From assembly GCF_918698095.1 (NCBI RefSeq), contig NZ_CAKKLY010000003.1:62001-126000 (forward strand): a stretch of DNA of 64,000 nt, read 5' to 3'. This stretch comes from Arthrobacter sp. Bi83. GTDB taxonomy: Bacteria; Actinomycetota; Actinomycetes; Actinomycetales; Micrococcaceae. The translations under genes were made by a program, and so were the position numbers. Every line of letters begins with the position of its first letter. Position 1 is the stretch's first letter. The notes below the pieces were generated by a model that did not search any database, had not been told where the DNA came from, and saw nothing but the letters and a program-made list of their open reading frames with translations. Below, piece by piece: positions 36,742-43,982 of the stretch.

Positions 36742-36747
36742 TATTCT
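36742..36747 (+). promoter_or_regulatory. -10 box for leaderless ndh transcript
   Basis: TATTCT ends 6 bases before ATG 36754, with the Rex-like operator just upstream. Confidence 0.55.
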
Positions 36748-36753
36748 GGATGC

Positions 36754-38220
36754 ATGGCAACCACCCCTCAGCTCCAGGACCGTCCCCGGGTGCTCGTCGT
36801 CGGCGGCGGGTACGTCGGCCTGTACGTAGCACTCAAACTGCAGAAGAAGATCGCGAACGCCGGCGGCATCGTCACCGTCGTGGATCCGCTGCCCTACATG
36901 ACCTACCAGCCCTTCCTGCCCGAGGTCGCCGGCGGCAACATCGAGGCGCGCCACGCTGTGGTCTCCCACCGCCAGCACCTCAAGCAGACCGAACTTATCC
37001 AAGGCCGCGTCACCTCGATTGACCATGCCAACCGCACTGCCGTGGTTGCTCCGGCAGACGGCGGCGACAACTTCGAGATTCCGTACTTCGACGTTGTCCT
37101 GGCGGCCGGTGCGATTACCCGCACCTTCCCCATCAAGGGCCTGGGGGACAAGGGCATCGGGCTCAAGACCATTGAGGAAGCCGTTGCACTTCGCAACAAG
37201 GTCCTCGAGCGGATTGAGACCGGCTCGCTCATGACGGATCCCGCAGAGCGTGCCCGCGCCCTGACGTTCGTCGTCGTCGGCGGCGGCTTCGCCGGCATTG
37301 AGTGCATTACCGAGATGGAAGACCTCGCCCGCGCGGCGGTCAAGAACAATCCTCGCGTCAAGCAGGAGGAAGTCCGCTTCGTCCTCGTCGAAGCCATGGG
37401 CCGCATCATGCCCGAGGTCACGGCCAAGCAGGCCGAATGGGTCGTGGAGCACCTCCGCAGCCGCGGCATCGAGGTGCTGCTCAACACCTCGCTTGACAGC
37501 GCCGAAGGCTCCCTGAAGCTCATCAACCTCCCGGACAAGACCCCGGCGCAGGAATTCGAGTCGGACACCCTGGTGTGGACCGCCGGTGTGCAGGCCAACC
37601 CGATGGTCCGGTCCACCGACTTCCCGCTCGAGCCGCGCGGACGTGTGCGCACGCTCCCGGACCTGCGCATCGCAGGCGACGAGGGCATTGTCGACAATGC
37701 CTGGGCTGCCGGCGACGTCGCTGCCGTGCCTGACCTCACCGGAAGTGGACTGCCGGACGGTACCTGCGTCCCGAACGCCCAGCACGCACTTCGCCAGGCG
37801 AAGCGCCTCGCCAAGAACCTGTGGGCTTCCCGCTGGAACAAGCCGCTGGTGGACTACAAGCACAAGAACCTTGGCGCTGTTGCCGGCTTCGGCGAGTGGA
37901 AGGGTGTTGCCAACATCAATCTCCTCGGCCGCATCGGTCTCAAGGGCGGCCTCGCCTGGCTGGCACACCGCGGCTACCACGGCATGGCCATCCCCACGGT
38001 TGAGCGCAAGGTCCGCGTAATCTTTGGCTGGATCCTGAGCTTCTTCATGGGCCGCGACACCACGCCGCTCATGGACCTCGACAACCCCCGCGGTGCCTTT
38101 GTTGCGGCCGCCACCCCGGCTCCGAAGCCGGCCGCCGCTCCGGCTGCCCCGGTTGCCGGCAAGACCGCCGACGCCCCGCTGGGTGGTTCAAAGGACCCTG
38201 TTGTGGCGGAAGCCAAGTAA
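36754..38220 (+). CDS. ndh: Type II NADH dehydrogenase (NDH-2)
   Basis: The 488-aa peripheral membrane flavoprotein oxidises NADH and reduces menaquinone without pumping protons. FAD site VVGGGYVGLYVALKLQ is at residues about 11-26, the NADH site VVVGGGFAGIECITE near residue 170, and AAGDVAAVPD is the second FAD motif. FGWILSFFMGRD near the C-terminus is the amphipathic membrane anchor. An Ala/Pro-rich tail of about 35 residues follows. The Rex-like operator suggests regulation by the NADH/NAD ratio. Confidence 0.95.
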   Translation: MATTPQLQDRPRVLVVGGGYVGLYVALKLQKKIANAGGIVTVVDPLPYMTYQPFLPEVAGGNIEARHAVVSHRQHLKQTELIQGRVTSIDHANRTAVVAPADGGDNFEIPYFDVVLAAGAITRTFPIKGLGDKGIGLKTIEEAVALRNKVLERIETGSLMTDPAERARALTFVVVGGGFAGIECITEMEDLARAAVKNNPRVKQEEVRFVLVEAMGRIMPEVTAKQAEWVVEHLRSRGIEVLLNTSLDSAEGSLKLINLPDKTPAQEFESDTLVWTAGVQANPMVRSTDFPLEPRGRVRTLPDLRIAGDEGIVDNAWAAGDVAAVPDLTGSGLPDGTCVPNAQHALRQAKRLAKNLWASRWNKPLVDYKHKNLGAVAGFGEWKGVANINLLGRIGLKGGLAWLAHRGYHGMAIPTVERKVRVIFGWILSFFMGRDTTPLMDLDNPRGAFVAAATPAPKPAAAPAAPVAGKTADAPLGGSKDPVVAEAK

Positions 38221-38233
38221 AGAGCTACAGCTG

Positions 38234-38277
38234 ACGACGGCGGCCGTTCCCCTTGGGGGAGCGGCCGCTTTCGTCGT
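38234..38277 (+). terminator. Hairpin terminator after ndh
   Basis: GCGGCCG (38240-38246) pairs with CGGCCGC (38262-38268), extended inward by C/G runs and outward by ACGAC with GTCGT. T-rich sequence follows. Confidence 0.65.
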
Positions 38278-38342
38278 TGTCCTGTTTTCTTCAGTGCGGC
38301 TTCCGACGCAGCCGCGTCCCGGGAAGCGGCTGCGGTGAAGTC

Positions 38343-38348
38343 TAGACT
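38343..38348 (+). promoter_or_regulatory. -10 box for leaderless acetyltransferase transcript
   Basis: TAGACT ends 6 bases before ATG 38355. Confidence 0.5.
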
Positions 38349-38354
38349 GGCTGC

Positions 38355-39335
38355 ATGACGGGTGAAAAGAACCTCCAGACGCTCCTGGCCGCCATGCATC
38401 CGGTGCTCCGCGAAGGCGAGTACGTGTATGTGCTCTGGCCGCACGGAAGGCCCTTGGCAGCCGGCATCGAGGCTGCTGTCCGTGAAGCCGAAGGGCTGAC
38501 CGTGGTGCTGCCGCGCGCCGAGGCGGACGCCTTGGGACTCGATTACGACTTCGTGGCCGCCTGGATCACTCTGGAGGTCCATTCGGATCTGGAGGCCGTG
38601 GGCTTGACTGCCGCCGTGAGCCGGGCCCTGACAGACGCCAAAATCAGCTGCAACGTGCTGGCAGGCTTTCACCATGACCACTTGCTGGTCCCCGTGGGAG
38701 ACTCTGCCCGCGCCCTCGAGGCGCTGGCCGAGCTTGCAGCGACGAACGCATCTGATCCTGAACCCGTGCGCGAGGTGAGGCTGCGCAACGAGAAACCCGA
38801 AGACCGCGAAGCCATCCTCGCTTTGGCGGCGGAGGCATTCTCGGTGTCTCCGGTCACAGGGCTGCCGGTCGAGGGCGAGCCCGTGGAGGTGGACATCCTG
38901 CGCCGGCTTTTCGAAGCGCGGGAGTACCTGCCGGAGCTCAGCGTTGTGGCCGAGCTGGACGGCGAAATCGTGGGACACGTGATCAGCACGCGGGCGTGGG
39001 TGGACGGCCTTGAGCTGCTGGGGCTGGGGCCCATCGGTGTGGCGCCCAGGCTACAACGCCACGGCATCGGCTCGGCGCTCATGCGTGAAACGGTAATCCG
39101 GGCCAACGCGGCGGGGGAGCGGGGCATTGCCTTGCTCGGCAGCACCGAATATTACCCGCGGTTCGGCTTCGTGCCTTCGGCGTCCATGGGCATAGAGGCG
39201 CCCGATAAAAAGTGGGGAGACAACTTCCAGTTCCTTCCGCTCGCAGTCTGGCCCGGAGGCGTGCACGGAACCTTCCGGTACGCGGAACCTTTCGCTGCCG
39301 TGGAAGGCGATACCATTGACCGGGCGCCCCAGTAG
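38355..39335 (+). CDS. ACT-like domain fused to GNAT N-acetyltransferase
   Basis: The 326-aa protein has two parts. Residues about 1-130 resemble the DUF2241/ACT-type family (YVYVLWPHGRPL, WITLEVHSDLEAVGLT, NVLAGFHHDHLLVP), which can bind small ligands. Residues about 140-320 form a GNAT domain with the acetyl-CoA loop LQRHGIGSALMRE and YYPRFGFVPS, similar to YhbS-type enzymes. The ACT-like part may sense an amino acid. The final codons GCG CCC CAG TAG also form the 5' strand of the tRNA acceptor stem that follows. Confidence 0.85.
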   Translation: MTGEKNLQTLLAAMHPVLREGEYVYVLWPHGRPLAAGIEAAVREAEGLTVVLPRAEADALGLDYDFVAAWITLEVHSDLEAVGLTAAVSRALTDAKISCNVLAGFHHDHLLVPVGDSARALEALAELAATNASDPEPVREVRLRNEKPEDREAILALAAEAFSVSPVTGLPVEGEPVEVDILRRLFEAREYLPELSVVAELDGEIVGHVISTRAWVDGLELLGLGPIGVAPRLQRHGIGSALMRETVIRANAAGERGIALLGSTEYYPRFGFVPSASMGIEAPDKKWGDNFQFLPLAVWPGGVHGTFRYAEPFAAVEGDTIDRAPQ

Positions 39336-39399
39336 CCCAATTGGCAGAGGCAGCGGACTTAAAATCCGCGTGTTGTGGGTTCGAGTCCCACCTGGGGTA
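39326..39399 (+). tRNA. tRNA with anticodon UAA (tRNA-Leu by codon), class I body
   Basis: Acceptor GCCCCAG (39326-39332) pairs with CTGGGGT (39392-39398), first pair G-U; D-stem GCC/GGC; anticodon stem GCGGA/TCCGC with loop CTTAAAA, anticodon TAA at 39360-39362; 5-base variable loop; T-stem GTGGG/CCCAC with loop TTCGAGT; discriminator A39399; CCA not encoded. UAA reads UUA (Leu), but bacterial tRNA-Leu normally has a long variable arm, absent here. The 5' end overlaps the upstream stop codon by 10 bases. Confidence 0.85.
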
Positions 39400-39614
39400 C
39401 AAGTTTCCCGGTTCGTGAGGTGCCGTATGAACGGCCCGTATTCGGGCGCGGATAATGTCATTCCTTCAGGTGTCCCATATGCAACGAGTGTTATAAGGAT
39501 GTGACCTTACTCACTTATGTTCGGGGCCCAATTGCACTAGCTTGAAGTTAGCTCAGGAACACCTGACCAATCGCATCAAAGGCCGTTCGCACCTTTCGAT
39601 CGAGGAGACATTAA

Positions 39615-40964
39615 ATGATTTCACTCCCCCAGACGGCGCCCCGAGTAGCTAAGCTCACAGCGCTTAGCATCGGCGTCGCCCTTCTGGCTACGGCTTGTGG
39701 TGGCAGCTCCACTCCAACCGCGACCACCTCAGCGGCCGGCGGGGCCGGCGGCATCGCGTGCCCTGCTGCCAGCGCGACAGCCGGAGGCTCCAGCTCAGCA
39801 GCCGCAGAAGCCTCCGTGCCCGCTTCGACGACGACCACCCCCACTCCGCTGAAAATCGGATCGCTCCTGCCGACAACGGGGTCGCTGGCGTTCCTCGGCC
39901 CGCCCGAAATTGCCGGCGTTAACCTTGGCATCAAGGAGATCAACGCCGCTGGCGGCGTTCTGGGCAAGCCGGTGCAGGTTGTCCACCGCGACTCGGGCGA
40001 CACGAAGACGGACATTGCGACGCAGTCGACTACGGCCCTGCTGGGCCAGGGTGTCAGCGCCATCATCGGCGCGGCTTCCTCCGGCGTCTCGAAGACCGTC
40101 ATCAACCAGATCACCGGAGCCGGCGTCCTGGAATTCTCTCCGGCCAACACTTCCCCGGACTTCACCACCTGGGACGACAAGGGCCTGTACTGGCGTACGG
40201 CTCCCTCTGACGTCCTTCAGGGCAAGGTTCTCGGTAACTACATGGCCACTTGTGGAGCCCAGACCCTGGGCATGATGGTCCTCAACGACGCTTACGGCAC
40301 CGGCCTGCAGAAAAACGTGAAGGAAGCCTTCACCTCCGCCGGCGGCCAGGTTGTGGCTGAGCAGCTCTACAACACCGGCGATTCGCAGTTCAGCAGCCAG
40401 GTCGATGCGCTGGTCGCCGCCAAGCCCGACGCCATTGCGCTGATCACGTTCGACGAAGCCAAGAGCATCATTCCGCTGCTGACCGGCAAGGGAATCAAGC
40501 CGGAACAGCTGTTCCTAGTTGACGGCAACCTCTTCGATTACAGCAAGGACTTCAAAGCAGGAACCCTTAAGGGCGCTCGCGGCACGCAGCCGGGAACCTT
40601 TGCTAAGGAGGACTTCAAGAAGTCGCTTCTCGCGATTGATCCCGCCCTGCGGACGTTCAACTATGCAGGCGAGGCGTACGATGCAACCAACATGACCGCG
40701 CTTGCGGCAGAGGCAGCAAAGAGCACCAAGGGCACGGACATTGCCAAGCAGCTCAAGGCAGTCTCTGAAGGCGGCGAGAAGTGCAACACCTTCCCGTCGT
40801 GTGTCACCCTGCTCCGGAACGGCAAGGACATCGACTACGACGGCCAGTCCGGTCCGATCACGTTCTCTGACGCCGGTGACCCCACGGAAGCCTACATCGG
40901 CATCTACGAGTACGACGACACCAACAAGCCGCAGCCTGCGAAGGAAGAATTCGGCAAGCTGTAG
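39615..40964 (+). CDS. livK: Branched-chain amino-acid ABC transporter, binding lipoprotein
   Basis: The 449-aa periplasmic-binding protein type 1 has a lipoprotein signal with lipobox LLATAC (Cys28) and an approximately 50-residue Ser/Ala/Thr-rich linker. The Leu/Ile/Val-binding fold follows: IGSLLPTTGSLAFLGPPE, AGVNLGIKEINAAGG, IIGAASSGVSKTV, DAYGTGLQ. Ligand could be amino acids, amides or urea. GAGGAGA lies 6 bases before ATG 39615. It is convergent with livHMGF, so it is made from its own promoter; the separate unit would allow high levels of binding protein. Confidence 0.92.
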   Translation: MISLPQTAPRVAKLTALSIGVALLATACGGSSTPTATTSAAGGAGGIACPAASATAGGSSSAAAEASVPASTTTTPTPLKIGSLLPTTGSLAFLGPPEIAGVNLGIKEINAAGGVLGKPVQVVHRDSGDTKTDIATQSTTALLGQGVSAIIGAASSGVSKTVINQITGAGVLEFSPANTSPDFTTWDDKGLYWRTAPSDVLQGKVLGNYMATCGAQTLGMMVLNDAYGTGLQKNVKEAFTSAGGQVVAEQLYNTGDSQFSSQVDALVAAKPDAIALITFDEAKSIIPLLTGKGIKPEQLFLVDGNLFDYSKDFKAGTLKGARGTQPGTFAKEDFKKSLLAIDPALRTFNYAGEAYDATNMTALAAEAAKSTKGTDIAKQLKAVSEGGEKCNTFPSCVTLLRNGKDIDYDGQSGPITFSDAGDPTEAYIGIYEYDDTNKPQPAKEEFGKL

Positions 40965-40986
40965 CCCCTTTCCTAGCCAGACCAGT

Positions 40987-41013
40987 AGCCCCCGTCCCAC
41001 GAGGACGGGGGCT
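40987..41013 (+). terminator. Terminator of the binding-protein gene
   Basis: AGCCCCCGTCC (40987-40997) pairs with GGACGGGGGCT (41003-41013), 5-base loop; short pyrimidine tail. Confidence 0.65.
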
Positions 41014-41084
41014 TCTGCGTGCCAGACCATTGGCTTGGCGCTGCGCAACGACCGGTGACGCGACAGTCTGCGCCGCGTGACGCC

Positions 41085-41124
41085 GTCGTGCGCCTCCAGT
41101 CGTGCGCCTCCAGTCGTGCGCCTC
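41085..41124. repeat. 14-base tandem repeat between convergent liv units
   Basis: GTCGTGCGCCTCCA occurs twice exactly and a third time without its last two bases. It lies between the two facing terminators; nothing suggests coding. Confidence 0.7.
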
Positions 41125-41171
41125 GCTGAGCGAGTGGTACGCCCGGGGCTAGACAAGAACCACGGGCACGC

Positions 41172-41205
41172 AGAAAGGGCCGCCACCGGAGGTGACAGCC
41201 CTTCT
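41172..41205 (-). terminator. Terminator of livHMGF
   Basis: On the minus strand AGAAGGGCTGTCACC (41205-41191) pairs with GGTGGCGGCCCTTTCT (41187-41172) using two G-U pairs, with a pyrimidine-rich 3' end. Confidence 0.6.
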
Positions 41206-41221
41206 GGCGGTCCAGCGAAGC

Positions 41222-41992
41222 TTAGGCTTCGTCGGCGAGCGTTCCCAGGTACAGCTGGATGACCTTCGGGTCCTTCATCAGCTCCCGGCCTGTTCCTGTG
41301 TACGCGTCCTTGCCCTGGTCCAGGACGTAGCCGCGGTCGCAGATCTGCAGGCAGCGGCGGGCGTTCTGCTCCACCATGATCACGGACACGCCAGCGCGGT
41401 TGATCTCATGCACGCGAAGGAACGTTTCGTCCTGTTTCACGGGGGAGAGGCCTGCCGACGGCTCGTCCAGCAGCAGCACCGCGGGGTCCATCATGAGGGC
41501 CCGGCCCATGGCCACCATCTGGCGCTCCCCGCCGGACAGCGAACCGGCGCGCTGGGCCCTGCGCTTGCCAAGCTCAGGGAAAAGGTCGGTGACAAAGTCG
41601 AACCTCTCGGCGAAGTCCTTGGGGCGCTGGAACATGCCCATCTGCATGTTTTCCTCGATGGTGAGGGTGGCGAACACGTTGTTGTTCTGCGGCACGAAGC
41701 CGACGCCCTGCGTGACGAGCTTGTTCGCCTTGAGACCGGTCAGGTCCTGGCCGCGGACCACCACTGAGCCCGAGTGCACCTTCACGAGGCCAAACATGGC
41801 CTTGAGGAGTGTGGACTTCCCGGCGCCGTTCGGCCCGATGATGCCGATCAGCTCGCCTTTGCGGGCCTCGATGCTGCAGCCATTGAGGATGTTCACACCG
41901 GGCAGATATCCGGCCACGAGGTTCGTGACCTTGACGACGGAGTCGTCCGCTGCTGCGCTCTTTGCGGCCGGTGCCGCGCTCGTGGCACTCAT
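41222..41992 (-). CDS. livF: Branched-chain amino-acid ABC transporter ATPase LivF
   Basis: The 256-aa ATPase has Walker A GPNGAGKSTLL, Q-loop VPQNNNVF, signature LSGGERQMVAMGRAL, Walker B VLLLDEPSAGLSP and switch His region IMVEQNARRCL, which is typical of LivF. ATG 41992 overlaps the livG stop (ATGA). It is the last gene of livHMGF. Confidence 0.95.
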   Translation of the reverse strand: MSATSAAPAAKSAAADDSVVKVTNLVAGYLPGVNILNGCSIEARKGELIGIIGPNGAGKSTLLKAMFGLVKVHSGSVVVRGQDLTGLKANKLVTQGVGFVPQNNNVFATLTIEENMQMGMFQRPKDFAERFDFVTDLFPELGKRRAQRAGSLSGGERQMVAMGRALMMDPAVLLLDEPSAGLSPVKQDETFLRVHEINRAGVSVIMVEQNARRCLQICDRGYVLDQGKDAYTGTGRELMKDPKVIQLYLGTLADEA

Positions 41993-43008
41993 GCTTTGTC
42001 CTTGTCTGTGCGGATGGTCTCCTGCATATCTGGCGCCACAACGTCCACGGCGATGATGCCGGCGTTTTCCGTGCCGACGATCGACTCCTCGTCGGCGACG
42101 AGTTCCTGCTCCAGGGCCTTGATGCCTTCAGAATCGCCCAGGTCGACGTCGTGGTGGGCACCCAGGTAGGCATCGATCACCGCCGGGTTCTTCATGACCT
42201 CGCCCGGGGGACCCTCGGCCACGATCTTGCCTTCAGCCATGACAACTACCCAGTCAGCGATGTGGCGCACCATGTTCATGTCATGTTCCACGAAGAGGAC
42301 CGTCATGCCCTCTGCCTTGAGGTTCTTGATGTGGTCCAGCAGGGACTGGGTCAGCGCAGGGTTGACGCCCGCCATGGGCTCATCGAGCATGACGAGCTTG
42401 GGCCGGACCATGAGCGAGCGTGCCATTTCGAGCAGCTTGCGCTGGCCGCCGGACAGCGAGGCCGCGTAGTCGTCCTTCTTCGTGTCCAGCTTGAATTTCT
42501 CCAGCAGGACGTTCGCCTGATCCGTGATTTCCTTTTCCCGGCTGCCCCACATGCCCTTGAACAGGGCCTTGGAAAGCCGTTCGCCGGGCTGGTCAGAACC
42601 GCCCAGGCGCATGTTCTCCATGACCGTCAGCTTGCCCATGACCTTGGTCAGCTGGAAGGTGCGGACCATGCCCATGCGAGCCACCTTGTAGGAGGAGACG
42701 CCGGCAATGCTCTGCCCTTCAAACTGCCACTTGCCGGAGTTCGGGGTGTCGAAGCCGGTGAGCAGATTGAAGAGGGTGGTCTTGCCCGCACCGTTCGGAC
42801 CGATCAGGGCCGTGATCTTGTGCCGAGGGATCTCCAGGTATTCGACGTCGACGGCGTTGATGCCCCCAAACGTGCGGGTCACGTTTTCGGCGACGACGAT
42901 GGGGTCCCGCTTCTTGCAGCCGGGGGTGTTCTCTCCGACGGCGATCGCGCGGGCGTCCGTCATGTAGTCGACGCCGGCTTCCATTGATTCTTCGCTGTGC
43001 TTGCTCAT
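41989..43008 (-). CDS. livG: Branched-chain amino-acid ABC transporter ATPase LivG
   Basis: The 339-aa ATPase is longer than usual LivG because of an approximately 35-residue N-terminal and an approximately 50-residue acidic C-terminal extension. Motifs: Walker A GPNGAGKTTLFN, RTFQLTKVMGKLTVMEN, signature LSGGQRKLLEMAR, Walker B LVMLDEPMAGVNP and FVEHDMNMVRHIADWV. ATG 43008 overlaps the livM stop (ATGA) and was chosen over the frame open to 43257, which lies inside livM. Confidence 0.94.
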   Translation of the reverse strand: MSKHSEESMEAGVDYMTDARAIAVGENTPGCKKRDPIVVAENVTRTFGGINAVDVEYLEIPRHKITALIGPNGAGKTTLFNLLTGFDTPNSGKWQFEGQSIAGVSSYKVARMGMVRTFQLTKVMGKLTVMENMRLGGSDQPGERLSKALFKGMWGSREKEITDQANVLLEKFKLDTKKDDYAASLSGGQRKLLEMARSLMVRPKLVMLDEPMAGVNPALTQSLLDHIKNLKAEGMTVLFVEHDMNMVRHIADWVVVMAEGKIVAEGPPGEVMKNPAVIDAYLGAHHDVDLGDSEGIKALEQELVADEESIVGTENAGIIAVDVVAPDMQETIRTDKDKA

Positions 43009-43973
43009 GCGAACGCCAGCTCCTTCTTGTTGCCGAAGACTCCCTGGGGCCTGAAGATCATCAGCAGCATCAGGGCTACACCCACGAGGATGTAGCGCAG
43101 CTGCCCGGCCTGGACTGTGGTCAGCCAGGTCACCGCGCCCGATTCGATGAGGCCGTAGAGAATGCCCTGTGTCAGCGACAGGACCACCCAGAAGATCATG
43201 GCGCCGATGACCGGCCCCAAAACGGTGGCCATGCCGCCAAGCAGGAGGCAGGTCCACAGGAAGAACGTCAGCTCCGTGCCGTAGTTGGCAGGCTGGACTG
43301 CGCCGCGGGGGAGCGTGAAGACCATGCCGGCCAAGGCGCCCAGCACACCACCGATGACCAGCGCCTGCATCTTGTAGGCGTACACGTTCTTGCCCAGGGA
43401 GCGCACCGCGTTCTCATCCTCGCGGATGCCCTTCAATACGCGCCCCCAAGGGCTCCGCATCAGAAGCCAGATAATAACGCAGCAGATCACCGCGAGGCCC
43501 CAACCGATGACCCGGATGAAGAAGTCCCTGTTGTTCATGCCGAGGTAGTCGCCCTCGGGGAACGGGTTCATCGAGTAGAACCCGCCTTCGAAGGCTGCGA
43601 GTCCGTTGGCCGAGCCAGTCACCGACGTGAGCTGGTTGGTGGTGACGACGTAGCGGATAATCTCCGCCGCCGCAATGGTGACGATGGCCAGGTAGTCCGC
43701 CCGCAGGCGGAGGGTGGGGATACCCAGAACCAGCGCGAACAGCACAGAGCAGATGACAGCGATCAGCAATCCCACGAAGAAGGGGGCGCCGAAGCTAAGG
43801 GTGGAGATGGCGAAGCCGTAGGCTCCCACCGCCATGAAGCCGGCCTGGCCGAAGTTCAGCAGGCCCGAGTAGCCGAAGTGGACAGCAAGGCCCAGGGCGG
43901 CTAGGGCGTAAGCGGCAGTCGTCGGGCTGAAAAGCTCTCCGGCGGCGCTTGCAAGGATGAATCCGAAGTCCAT
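43005..43973 (-). CDS. livM: Branched-chain amino-acid ABC transporter permease LivM
   Basis: The 322-aa permease has about eight to ten helices and typical LivM segments GYSGLLNFGQAGFMAVGAYG and GVLKGIREDENAVRSLGKNVYAYK (EAA-like loop, shortened here). FRPQGVFG near the C-terminus is also typical. It starts 9 bases after the livH stop. Confidence 0.93.
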   Translation of the reverse strand: MDFGFILASAAGELFSPTTAAYALAALGLAVHFGYSGLLNFGQAGFMAVGAYGFAISTLSFGAPFFVGLLIAVICSVLFALVLGIPTLRLRADYLAIVTIAAAEIIRYVVTTNQLTSVTGSANGLAAFEGGFYSMNPFPEGDYLGMNNRDFFIRVIGWGLAVICCVIIWLLMRSPWGRVLKGIREDENAVRSLGKNVYAYKMQALVIGGVLGALAGMVFTLPRGAVQPANYGTELTFFLWTCLLLGGMATVLGPVIGAMIFWVVLSLTQGILYGLIESGAVTWLTTVQAGQLRYILVGVALMLLMIFRPQGVFGNKKELAFA

Positions 43974-43982
43974 GGCTGTCTC

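Noticed and set aside
41085-41124. Tandem repeat as a possible CRISPR remnant
   Set aside because: Units are directly adjacent with no spacers and no cas genes are near.
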